The notes beneath the pieces are model-generated. The model was given only the letters and a program-made list of their open reading frames with translations, did no database searches and was not told where the DNA came from. Below are positions 1-5,965 of a DNA stretch of 6,777 bases, piece after piece. Each line of letters begins with the position of its first letter. The first letter of the stretch is position 1. The DNA is from Thermococcaceae archaeon. Lineage in GTDB: Archaea; Methanobacteriota_B; Thermococci; Thermococcales; Thermococcaceae. The translations under genes were made by a program, and so were the position numbers. Where the stretch lies: assembly GCA_026986455.1 (NCBI GenBank), contig JALSON010000354.1, positions 1 through 6,777 on the forward strand. Direction: 5' to 3'.

Positions 1-11
1 CAGGAGTGGAT

Positions 12-25
12 GTTATCATGATAAC
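12..25. repeat. Palindromic operator-like repeat, copy 1
   Basis: A perfect 14-bp inverted repeat, GTTATCATGATAAC. In this copy the symmetry extends to 16 bp with a T before it and an A after it. It is the most upstream of three identical copies whose starts lie exactly 39 bp apart. It lies about 60 bp upstream of the TATA-like box of the HEPN gene, so it would be an auxiliary upstream site for a dimeric DNA-binding protein. The binding protein is unknown, and more copies may lie beyond the window edge. Confidence 0.8.
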
Positions 26-50
26 AGAAGAGCAAGAAGAATCAGATTTT

Positions 51-64
51 GTTATCATGATAAC
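51..64. repeat. Palindromic operator-like repeat, copy 2 (next to BRE/TATA)
   Basis: The second exact copy of GTTATCATGATAAC. It ends directly before the A-rich stretch and TATA-like box at about 65-80. A protein bound here would touch the BRE side of the promoter and could either block TFB/TBP or recruit them. The 25-bp gap to the next copy contains the whole core promoter. Confidence 0.85.
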
Positions 65-72
65 CAAAAAGG

Positions 73-80
73 TTTTATAC
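73..80 (+). promoter_or_regulatory. TATA-like box of the HEPN-nucleotidyltransferase operon
   Basis: TTTTATAC preceded by the A/G-rich stretch CCAAAAAGG, which fits an archaeal BRE plus TATA box. With the usual distance of about 25 bases, transcription would start near 100-105, inside or just after palindrome copy 3, giving a leader of about 10-15 bases before the ATG at 115. The call rests on sequence pattern and position only. Confidence 0.6.
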
Positions 81-89
81 TCATCCTAA

Positions 90-103
90 GTTATCATGAT
101 AAC
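90..103. repeat. Palindromic operator-like repeat, copy 3 (over predicted transcription start)
   Basis: The third exact copy of GTTATCATGATAAC. It covers the expected transcription start and lies directly before the ribosome site GGGGAG (105-110) of the HEPN gene. Binding at this position would be expected to block RNA polymerase. Together with copy 2 it brackets the core promoter, the arrangement expected for repression, possibly autoregulation by the downstream pair. Confidence 0.85.
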
Positions 104-114
104 AGGGGAGAAGT

Positions 115-444
115 ATGGTGGACCTCGACGAACTTAAAGCCAACGCCGGAGAATACCTTGAAGATGCAGACTATCTCTTTGACAAGGGACACTACAACTC
201 GGCACTAAACCTCTACTTCAAAGCCCTCGTGGCAATCTGCGATTACATAATCCTCCGCGACACGGGGAAACTACCCCGCAACCACACCGAGCGCTTTAGA
301 ATCCTCCAGTCCAGCTATCCAGACATCTACGACATCGTGGACTTCCACTTCAACAGCTATCGGAAGGCTTACCTCATGAGGGCCACAAGAGAGTGGGTGG
401 AGGTGTTGAGAAATGACGTCCACAACCTCTATTATGGGATCTAG
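115..444 (+). CDS. HEPN domain protein (probable toxin or partner of a HEPN-MNT pair)
   Basis: A 109-residue, mostly helical protein of the small archaeal HEPN type. The N-terminal helix pair (about residues 5-48, with the pattern YLEDADYLFDKGHYNSALNLY) and the GKLPRNHTERFRIL segment (51-64) are typical of HEPN proteins paired with nucleotidyltransferases. HEPN proteins of such pairs are often RNases with an RX4-6H motif. Here only R99-N-D-V-H103 is seen, one residue short of that motif, with tyrosines at 106 and 107, so nuclease activity is uncertain. The start at 115 is preceded by GGGGAG four bases upstream, and a three-palindrome promoter region lies directly before it. The last 32 bases overlap the nucleotidyltransferase gene, which implies translational coupling. 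The HEPN family call is fairly secure; the toxin role is inferred from context. No membrane segment or signal peptide is seen. Confidence 0.82.
   Translation: MVDLDELKANAGEYLEDADYLFDKGHYNSALNLYFKALVAICDYIILRDTGKLPRNHTERFRILQSSYPDIYDIVDFHFNSYRKAYLMRATREWVEVLRNDVHNLYYGI
399..405 (+). promoter_or_regulatory. Strong ribosome binding site inside the HEPN gene, sets the nucleotidyltransferase start
   Basis: GGAGGTG matches the archaeal anti-Shine-Dalgarno closely and lies 7 bases before the ATG at 413. It supports the upstream start and the 32-base overlap with the HEPN gene, rather than the internal ATG at 434. Confidence 0.8.
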
Positions 445-1057
445 CCTTTCCCACTTTTCCATTAATCTTGGTCAGCTCTTGGAGATAGCGAGAGATTTCA
501 TCAAAGACCACCCTGAAGTCTTTGATGTTGTCCTCTATGGTTCAGCGGTACTTGGAAAAGAACAACCAAACGACCTTGACCTCATGATATTAACGCGGGA
601 ACGGCTCAGTCCCCTAAAGCTCCGGGACATGATACTCGAACTTAAGAGAAAGCTCTCGCCGATAGTCCCCCGCGAGAAACTCGACATCAGGGCAGCGAGC
701 CTCGAAGAGCTCTTCGACCCGAACAACCTCGCCAGCCTTGGAATCGTGGTGGAAGGATACTCCCTCACAAAAGAGAAGCCGCTGGCAGAGCTGATGAACG
801 GAAAAGCCTACACCCTCTTCCGGTTCACGCTGGAAGGTCTTGAACGGAAGGACCGCGTGAGGTTTCAGTATAGCCTAAAGGGGAGGGATATGAAAAGCGG
901 GCTCCTAAAAGAACTCGGCGGGGAACAATGGGGCGCATGGATTGTTGTGATTCCAGTGCAGCACACCTACCGCTTCAGAGAATTCCTGGAACTCTGGAAC
1001 GTGAAATACGAGGCATTCACAATTCTAAAAGGGGCGGATTTGTTCTACAAAGTGTGA
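413..1057 (+). CDS. MNT-type nucleotidyltransferase (probable antitoxin of the HEPN pair) with extra C-terminal domain
   Basis: A 214-residue protein with a minimal nucleotidyltransferase core of the Pol-beta superfamily. The signature is LYGSAVLGKEQPNDLDLMIL (41-60): G43-S44 for the nucleotide and D54 and D56 as metal ligands, with D91 (KLDIR) as the likely third carboxylate. MNT proteins in HEPN-MNT pairs neutralise the HEPN partner, in studied cases by adding AMP to a tyrosine near the HEPN active site. All catalytic residues appear intact. The chain continues beyond the usual MNT length: about 130-205 forms a second domain with FQYSLKGR, LLKELGGEQWG and FLELWNVKYE segments, of a kind I recall from archaeal nucleotidyltransferases but cannot name. 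The gene is translationally linked to the HEPN gene. No T-rich terminator follows on this strand. The enzyme-fold call is strong; the antitoxin role is inferred. Confidence 0.85.
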   Translation: MTSTTSIMGSSLSHFSINLGQLLEIARDFIKDHPEVFDVVLYGSAVLGKEQPNDLDLMILTRERLSPLKLRDMILELKRKLSPIVPREKLDIRAASLEELFDPNNLASLGIVVEGYSLTKEKPLAELMNGKAYTLFRFTLEGLERKDRVRFQYSLKGRDMKSGLLKELGGEQWGAWIVVIPVQHTYRFREFLELWNVKYEAFTILKGADLFYKV

Positions 1058-1064
1058 AGACAAC

Positions 1065-1076
1065 AAAATAAAAAAA
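1065..1076 (-). terminator. T-run terminator of the caspase-like gene
   Basis: Read on the minus strand, the bases directly after the TGA stop (1079-1077) are TTTTTTTATTTT, the kind of U-rich signal that ends transcription in archaea without a hairpin. It occupies most of the 19-base gap between two convergent genes. It would act only on minus-strand transcripts. Confidence 0.65.
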
Positions 1077-3266
1077 TCAGCCGAAGAGGTCGCCTATGAC
1101 CTCCACCACCCTGTACACTTTTATGACAACCTTCACCGCAAAAACTCTTAGAGTTCTCACGAACCCGACGCCGCTGTACCTTATCTCGCCCATCTTCAGG
1201 GCATTTGCCCCCGTGCTCACAGGGTCCTCCGAGCTTATGATCCTCCTCGCGACATCCTCGCTTGTCCACGCCCTCATCGTGGGCTCCGGAATTCCTCCCT
1301 CTGAAAACTCCGTTATATAGCCACCTTCCGTCGCGATGCCTATGTTGAGGGTGCTCCCGTTCTCAAGGGCTATCTCAAGGTCTATCCTCTCATTCCCGGC
1401 TATCCTTTTAAGGAAGCCGGGCAAATTCTCGGCGTTTTCGTTGTAAACCGGGACGTATTCCTTTAAAAGCTCAAAGAGCGTTTTTTCCTCGGGGAGCTCA
1501 ACCACCTCGGCTTCAAGCTCGTTTATACCCCCTGTGCTAATTATAAGCCCCGTTATGGTGTACTCCATGAACTCCTCTGGGTCTCCTCTCCACTCTACTT
1601 CGATCAGGTTTTCCTCGCTTAAAAGTGCCTCATTAACGGGGTATACGAGCTCAAAGGCATCGAGGTCTGGCTCATCGTCGTAGGCAATTATGGGCTCAAC
1701 GAAGGCGAGCTCAAGCATTTCTCCGTTCAGATAGAGTGCGATGTTTTCAAAGAACAAATCACCGTACTCCATCACCTCGGGGGTTGCCTCAACGAGTATG
1801 CTCACGTAGGGCCGGTTGTTCGGATCAAGCGCCATCATCTTTAGGAACTCCTCATCCAGGTCCCACGAGACCTGCTCTTGCCTCTTAGCCGTCCGCTTTG
1901 GAGGGATGGGCTGTCTTACGGGGTCAATTATGTCTTTGAGAATGGAGAGCTCTATCCTTTCCCTGTTCCCATGGTCGGAAACCCAGAACACGAGCTGCTC
2001 GTTTTTGTTCATCTTTTTACTCACGTTCACAATTGCCTCATAGAGGGCCTTCTTCGTTCCGGATCCGTCCACATAGCCGGGAACGTTTGTGCCGCCCGGC
2101 ATCATCTTCCCGTTTCCGGCAAGGACTATTATGTCGGTGTCCGTAAAGCCGTGCTTTTTGAGGGCTTTGTACGCCCTATCAAGGTTGTTCCAGTGCCTTT
2201 TGCTATCCGCATCCCCCGCAAAGAGAATGGCGTGCTTGCTCTTCACGTCTGAACCGTCCGCTTTCTTTCCAATCTTTATGCTGTCGCCCTTCCCAATAGA
2301 GGTGTACTGCGGCCGCTCGATGTCTTTTTTCCACAGACCGTAAGGCCCCTTTATGTCATCCATTTCGGCCTTTCTGGCCAGCTCTTTCATTGTCGGGGCA
2401 TCCTTACCCGTCCTCGCCAGCTCCTCCCCAACTTCCTTTGGGTAGAACCCTTCCGGTCTTTCAAACCCCTTCTTTTTAATCTTTGGAGAAGCGTTGGGAT
2501 TATACCCATCAGCCAGGCCCCATGATGGCTCATCGTGTCTGGAAGCGCTCAAGAATGCCGCATCTCCAGTCCCCTTCAGCTCTTCTTTGAGGTCGTCAAT
2601 CATTCCTCCGCCGAAACACTGGTTGAATATGAAGACCATGTTCGCGTAGCCTGTCCTGTTGGCTATCCACATATTTATCATGTTTGCAAGCTGCCAGTCG
2701 TAGATGTAACCTCCGGAGCTCGTCACGATGCTGCTCGCGTAACTCGGGAGCTGGTCGTAGAAGTAGGAACAGCTTTCAGAGTCGAGAATCGCCGGTGTTA
2801 CCCTGACCTCTATGAGCGCCTTCCCCTTACCCAGCTTTATCTCATACCTCCCGGGCTTCGTGACTTTGATGGATCCCGAGCCGAGGGGCGTGTTTGAAAA
2901 GACGGTGTTGTACTCCTCCATGCTTATATCAACCGTAAGCTCGCTCACGGGGGAGCACTCTTTGTGGCTGTAAAGCAGCCTTTTGGGGATGTAGCCCATT
3001 CTCCCCTTCAGAGTGTCCCAGTCGTAATAAATCATATCAATTTTTCCTTCCCTCCGTGTATGGCCCTTGTGAGTTACCTTGTAACTTCCAATTATATCGG
3101 CGTAGCCGTTCAATCCATCATCCATATCTTCGTTAAGAGAGACTCCAAGAAGGTATACATTCACCTGAACCGCAGGCTGACCGGGCGGGTCAAAATGTGC
3201 CCCCACTGGAGAGACGACCATCATGAGAATGACCAGCACGGTCAGCAGCAAGGCTTTTCTCACCAT
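1077..3266 (-). CDS. Secreted caspase/legumain-fold (clan CD-like) cysteine peptidase with permuted catalytic order
   Basis: About 729 residues from the ATG at 3266. This start is preferred over the GTG at 3272 because GAGG at 3278-3275 sits 8 bases before it. Residues 1-23 are a signal peptide (basic MVRK, hydrophobic stretch, likely cut after VGA), so the protein is exported. Residues about 30-160 appear beta-rich. The Cys block follows: YDWQLANMINMW (about 189-200), FIFNQCFGGGMIDDL with C217, ASRHDEPSW (241-249) and RPQYTSIG (318-325). The other half of a caspase-like fold comes next: HAILFAGDAD (345-354, strand 1), HWNNLDRAYKAL (358-369), DIIVLAGNG (378-386) and LVFWVSDHG with H432. In known clan CD peptidases strand 1 and His precede Cys, so this order is rearranged. 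Residues about 485-590 are an acidic beta region. Residues about 592-729 resemble an SCP2-like fold and end in a basic amphipathic stretch. C104 and C166 could form a disulfide. The substrate is unknown. Confidence 0.72.
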   Translation of the reverse strand: MVRKALLLTVLVILMMVVSPVGAHFDPPGQPAVQVNVYLLGVSLNEDMDDGLNGYADIIGSYKVTHKGHTRREGKIDMIYYDWDTLKGRMGYIPKRLLYSHKECSPVSELTVDISMEEYNTVFSNTPLGSGSIKVTKPGRYEIKLGKGKALIEVRVTPAILDSESCSYFYDQLPSYASSIVTSSGGYIYDWQLANMINMWIANRTGYANMVFIFNQCFGGGMIDDLKEELKGTGDAAFLSASRHDEPSWGLADGYNPNASPKIKKKGFERPEGFYPKEVGEELARTGKDAPTMKELARKAEMDDIKGPYGLWKKDIERPQYTSIGKGDSIKIGKKADGSDVKSKHAILFAGDADSKRHWNNLDRAYKALKKHGFTDTDIIVLAGNGKMMPGGTNVPGYVDGSGTKKALYEAIVNVSKKMNKNEQLVFWVSDHGNRERIELSILKDIIDPVRQPIPPKRTAKRQEQVSWDLDEEFLKMMALDPNNRPYVSILVEATPEVMEYGDLFFENIALYLNGEMLELAFVEPIIAYDDEPDLDAFELVYPVNEALLSEENLIEVEWRGDPEEFMEYTITGLIISTGGINELEAEVVELPEEKTLFELLKEYVPVYNENAENLPGFLKRIAGNERIDLEIALENGSTLNIGIATEGGYITEFSEGGIPEPTMRAWTSEDVARRIISSEDPVSTGANALKMGEIRYSGVGFVRTLRVFAVKVVIKVYRVVEVIGDLFG

Positions 3267-3339
3267 CACCACATCCTCAGCTTTTCATAACTCAACTAAA
3301 GTCCCTAAATTGATTGGCTAAAATGGGAACTTCAGTTTA

Positions 3340-3348
3340 GTATATGTC
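3340..3348 (-). promoter_or_regulatory. Possible TATA-like element for the caspase-like gene
   Basis: On the minus strand, ACATATACT lies about 75 bases before the ATG at 3266 and would give a leader of about 50 bases. It is the best AT-rich candidate in the 141-base divergent gap (3267-3407), but the match is weak. The rest of the gap holds only the promoter of the GH1 gene on the other strand and no recognisable repeat. Confidence 0.25.
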
Positions 3349-3359
3349 AAAGTCGAGTG

Positions 3360-3373
3360 CCAAAGTTTATTAA
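3360..3373 (+). promoter_or_regulatory. BRE/TATA-like promoter of the GH1 glycosidase gene
   Basis: CCAAAG followed by TTTATTAA resembles an archaeal BRE plus TATA box. Transcription would start near 3395, about 13 bases before the ATG at 3408. This argues against the in-frame GTG at 3357 and the ATG at 3375 as starts, because both would lie upstream of the transcript. A short ribosome site, GGGTG (3398-3402), precedes the ATG by 5 bases. Confidence 0.6.
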
Positions 3374-3407
3374 CATGCCGCCACATATCTGGGTAACGGG
3401 TGTTCCA

Positions 3408-4661
3408 ATGCTCGGGTTTCAAAAGTCATTTCTCTTCGGAACCGCCACCTCGTCCTACCAGATAGAGGGCGACAACGTCTGGAGCGACTGGTGGTACTGG
3501 GCCGAAAAGGGAAAGCTCCCGCCGGCAGGAAAGGCCTGCAACTCCTGGGAGCTTTACGAAAAGGACATCGAGCTGATGGTGGAGCTGGGCTATAAAGCCT
3601 ATCGCTTTTCTATCGAATGGGGTCGCATTTTTCCAGAGGAGGGAAGGCCAAACGAGGAGGCGTTAATGCGCTACCAGGGGATAATAGACCTGCTCAGAGA
3701 GAACGGGATTACCCCGATGCTCACACTCCACCACTTTACACTTCCAACGTGGTTCGCCCTTAAAGGCGGGTTCGAAAGGGAGGAGAACCTGGAACACTGG
3801 AGGAGCTACGTTGAGCTGATAGCCGACAACATCGAGGGCGTTGAGCTGGTGGCGACCTTTAACGAGCCGATGGTCTACGTGGTCGCTTCCTACATGGAAG
3901 GCATGTGGCCGCCCTTCAGAAGGAACCCTCTGAAGGCCGAGAAGGTCGCGGCAAACCTGATTCGTGCGCATGCCATCGCCTACGAGCTCCTCCGCGGGAA
4001 GTTCAGGGTGGGAATAGTGAAGAACCGCCCGCACTTCGTGCCGGCGAGCGATTCTGAGAGGGATAAAAAGGCAAGGGACGAGATAGACTACACCTTCAAC
4101 CGCTCGCTCCTGGACGGAATCCTGAGCGGAGAGTTCAGAGGCTTCATGAGAACTTTCGACGTTCCGGCGAGCGGCCTCGAGTGGCTCGGGATGAACTACT
4201 ACAACATCATGAAGGTCAAAGCGGTGAGGAACCCGCTCAAACGCTTCGCCGTCGAGGACGCCAACGTGAGCAGGAAGACCGACATGGGCTGGAGCATCTA
4301 TCCGAGGGGCATCTATGAGGGGCTGAAGGCCTTTTCCGAATACGGAGTTCCCCTTTACATAACGGAGAACGGCATAGCGACGCTCGACGACGAATGGCGC
4401 GTCGAGTTCATAGTCCAGCACCTCCAGTACGTCCACAAAGCTTTGAGAGAGGGCATCGACGTGAGGGGCTACTTCCACTGGTCGCTGATAGACAACTACG
4501 AGTGGGCCGAGGGCTTCAGGCCGCGCTTTGGACTTGTGGAGGTGGACTACGATACCTTTGAGAGGAGGCCGAGGAGGAGCGCACACATCTACGGCGAAAT
4601 CGCAAGGAAAGGGGCAATAAGTGACGAACTGATTGAGAGGTACGGCCTTGGAGAGGTTTAA
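3408..4661 (+). CDS. GH1 beta-glycosidase, similar to Pyrococcus horikoshii BGPh
   Basis: A retaining beta-glycosidase of family GH1, 417 residues from the ATG at 3408. From memory it matches the P. horikoshii membrane-associated enzyme BGPh (423 residues) along its length, including the N-terminal FLFGTATSSYQIEG segment. The catalytic acid/base is E153 in TFNEP and the nucleophile is E320 in YITENGI. LHHFTLPTWF, YFHWSLIDNYEW and RFGLVEVDY are further GH1 landmarks. The chain is shorter than the roughly 480-residue archaeal Sso-beta-gly and CelB types, as in BGPh. BGPh is reported to prefer beta-glucosides with long alkyl aglycones and to associate with membranes. No signal peptide is seen, so it should act in the cytoplasm or at its inner membrane face. 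A longer in-frame start at 3357 adds 17 residues without family similarity and lies upstream of the TATA-like box. Its stop overlaps that of the opposing GH4 gene. Confidence 0.93.
   Translation: MLGFQKSFLFGTATSSYQIEGDNVWSDWWYWAEKGKLPPAGKACNSWELYEKDIELMVELGYKAYRFSIEWGRIFPEEGRPNEEALMRYQGIIDLLRENGITPMLTLHHFTLPTWFALKGGFEREENLEHWRSYVELIADNIEGVELVATFNEPMVYVVASYMEGMWPPFRRNPLKAEKVAANLIRAHAIAYELLRGKFRVGIVKNRPHFVPASDSERDKKARDEIDYTFNRSLLDGILSGEFRGFMRTFDVPASGLEWLGMNYYNIMKVKAVRNPLKRFAVEDANVSRKTDMGWSIYPRGIYEGLKAFSEYGVPLYITENGIATLDDEWRVEFIVQHLQYVHKALREGIDVRGYFHWSLIDNYEWAEGFRPRFGLVEVDYDTFERRPRRSAHIYGEIARKGAISDELIERYGLGEV
4658..4661. other. Shared TTAA stop of two convergent genes
   Basis: The palindrome TTAA supplies the TAA stop of the GH1 gene on the plus strand (4659-4661) and the TAA stop of the GH4 gene on the minus strand (4660-4658). 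The genes overlap tail-to-tail by four bases, with no T-run on either side. Each transcript must therefore run into the opposite gene. Confidence 0.9.
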
Positions 4662-5965
4662 GCCCTCATCCAGTCCTCAATCTCCTCCACATCACCCTTA
4701 GTGAACTGTGGCATCATGTCGAGGTGAGCCCTCATCAGCTCGGCCATGGCCCTCAGCCCAGCCTCGGCGTCGTGGACGACCGGGTCGAGGAGCACGGCCT
4801 TTATCACCTTCTCCACACTTCCTTCTGCCGCTGCCTCGGCCGATAACCGCTGTATCTCCGCCTGAACCCTGAGGGGAACTAAAGCCTCCCGCGGGAGCTC
4901 GACGCGGAGCGGCTTCACTCCCTTCGGCGATACCTCCGCTGGAACCTCTACTATCGTGCCTTCAGGCAGGTCGATGTAGCCCCTGTTGGGGACGTTTATG
5001 GCCTCCTGGAGCTTTTCTCTGCCCTCAAGTCCCTCCACGACGTTCATGGCAACGTCCGGGAACTTGACGAAGCGGTTGAAGGCGAACTTGGGGACGAGGC
5101 CGCGGAGGAACAGCCTCAAAAGCCTCCTGACCTCTTCGCCCTCCTTTCTCGTCCTCTCTATCCACCTCAGGCCTTTCTTTTCCGCTGGAATTAACGGCCA
5201 CGCAAAGCTAAGGTACTCGCCTATGTGGTTGTCGTCCGGTGATGGAAGGAGGCCGTACGTCCTGTAGAGGAGCCGGGAGAGAGGCTCGAAGTCTGGTCTT
5301 CTCTTCAGCGCCTCGCTGAGCCTTGGGTATGCATCCTCACCCCCAATGCAAAGCTCCCTTATCCAGGTGAAGTGGTTTAGGCCGCCAGCAATGAAGCTTA
5401 TCTCCCTCTCGTCGGCCTTCAGCAGGGGGGCTAACATCTCCTTCCTCTCAAGGTAGCCGGTGCAGAGGCCGTAAACGTTCTTTAGCTTTGTATAGTTTAG
5501 AACCGCATAGGTCACCCTCGGCTCAGGGTTGGAGTAGATAAACGTGTGCGCATCCCGGTTTATTTCCTCAATGACCCCGGCGATGCTTAAAACCAAGGGG
5601 ACGACGCGCAGGGTGTGGGAGAGTCCACCTAAACCACCGTTCTCCCCGAGAACCTGCTTTATACCGTGCCTATGGGGAATCTCAAAATCCAGCTTCCAGC
5701 GTTTGTAGCGCTCCTTCTCAACCGAGATGACTGCATAATCGATACCAAAATTCTCAAGTTCCCGGATGTCCTGGAAAGTCCAAATTTTCAGCTCCTTCTT
5801 AAAAACTTTGCCAATTTTCCTCCCCACAGCTTCAATGAACTTCAGCCGCCCCGCATCCACATCAATGAGATAAACCTCCGCATCGGCCAGAACATCGCTT
5901 TTCGCCACCGTGTAGAGGGCCAGAGGGGTGAAGATGCTCCCCGCGCCGATGAAGGCTATCCTCAT
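4658..5965 (-). CDS. GH4 family NAD- and Mn-dependent glycosidase (alpha-galactosidase / 6-phospho-beta-glucosidase superfamily)
   Basis: A 435-residue intracellular GH4 enzyme. The family cleaves glycosides by NAD-assisted oxidation at C3, elimination and rehydration, with a divalent metal. The N terminus, IAFIGAGSIFTP (3-14), is the dinucleotide-binding loop of the Rossmann fold. SNPEPR (145-150), C168 in YGLCTGY and H198 in GGLNHFTWI fit the substrate and metal site, and NHIGEY (246-251) is a further GH4 landmark. The Cys is followed by Thr rather than the His common in other members. GH4 enzymes accept alpha or beta and phosphorylated or free sugars. Because Thermococcales are not known to use PTS import, a non-phosphorylated substrate is more likely, and the deacetylase partner suggests a glucosaminide. 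The start is well set: GGAGGTG (5977-5971) lies 5 bases before the ATG, which shares one base with the stop of the upstream deacetylase gene. No terminator is visible. The family is sure; the substrate is inferred. Confidence 0.9.
   Translation of the reverse strand: MRIAFIGAGSIFTPLALYTVAKSDVLADAEVYLIDVDAGRLKFIEAVGRKIGKVFKKELKIWTFQDIRELENFGIDYAVISVEKERYKRWKLDFEIPHRHGIKQVLGENGGLGGLSHTLRVVPLVLSIAGVIEEINRDAHTFIYSNPEPRVTYAVLNYTKLKNVYGLCTGYLERKEMLAPLLKADEREISFIAGGLNHFTWIRELCIGGEDAYPRLSEALKRRPDFEPLSRLLYRTYGLLPSPDDNHIGEYLSFAWPLIPAEKKGLRWIERTRKEGEEVRRLLRLFLRGLVPKFAFNRFVKFPDVAMNVVEGLEGREKLQEAINVPNRGYIDLPEGTIVEVPAEVSPKGVKPLRVELPREALVPLRVQAEIQRLSAEAAAEGSVEKVIKAVLLDPVVHDAEAGLRAMAELMRAHLDMMPQFTKGDVEEIEDWMRA

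Noticed and set aside
1..110. Regularly spaced repeats that could suggest a small CRISPR array
   Set aside because: The repeat is only 14 bp and a perfect palindrome. The gaps contain a TATA-like box, and the last copy adjoins a ribosome site. This fits operators, not CRISPR repeats.
703..1200. C-terminal transmembrane anchor for the caspase-like protein
   Set aside because: The final hydrophobic stretch (encoded near 1080-1165) is interrupted by several Lys and Arg residues, so it is more likely an amphipathic helix than a membrane span.
1878..2252. A 124-codon open frame on the plus strand, and similar shorter ones in 1096-3290
   Set aside because: They are antisense to the caspase-like gene and show no motif, promoter or family resemblance.
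3663..4586. A 307-codon open frame on the minus strand
   Set aside because: It lies entirely inside the GH1 gene, whose catalytic motifs are intact. Its translation is rich in Val, His, Pro and Arg and shows no domain, typical of an antisense shadow in GC-rich coding DNA.
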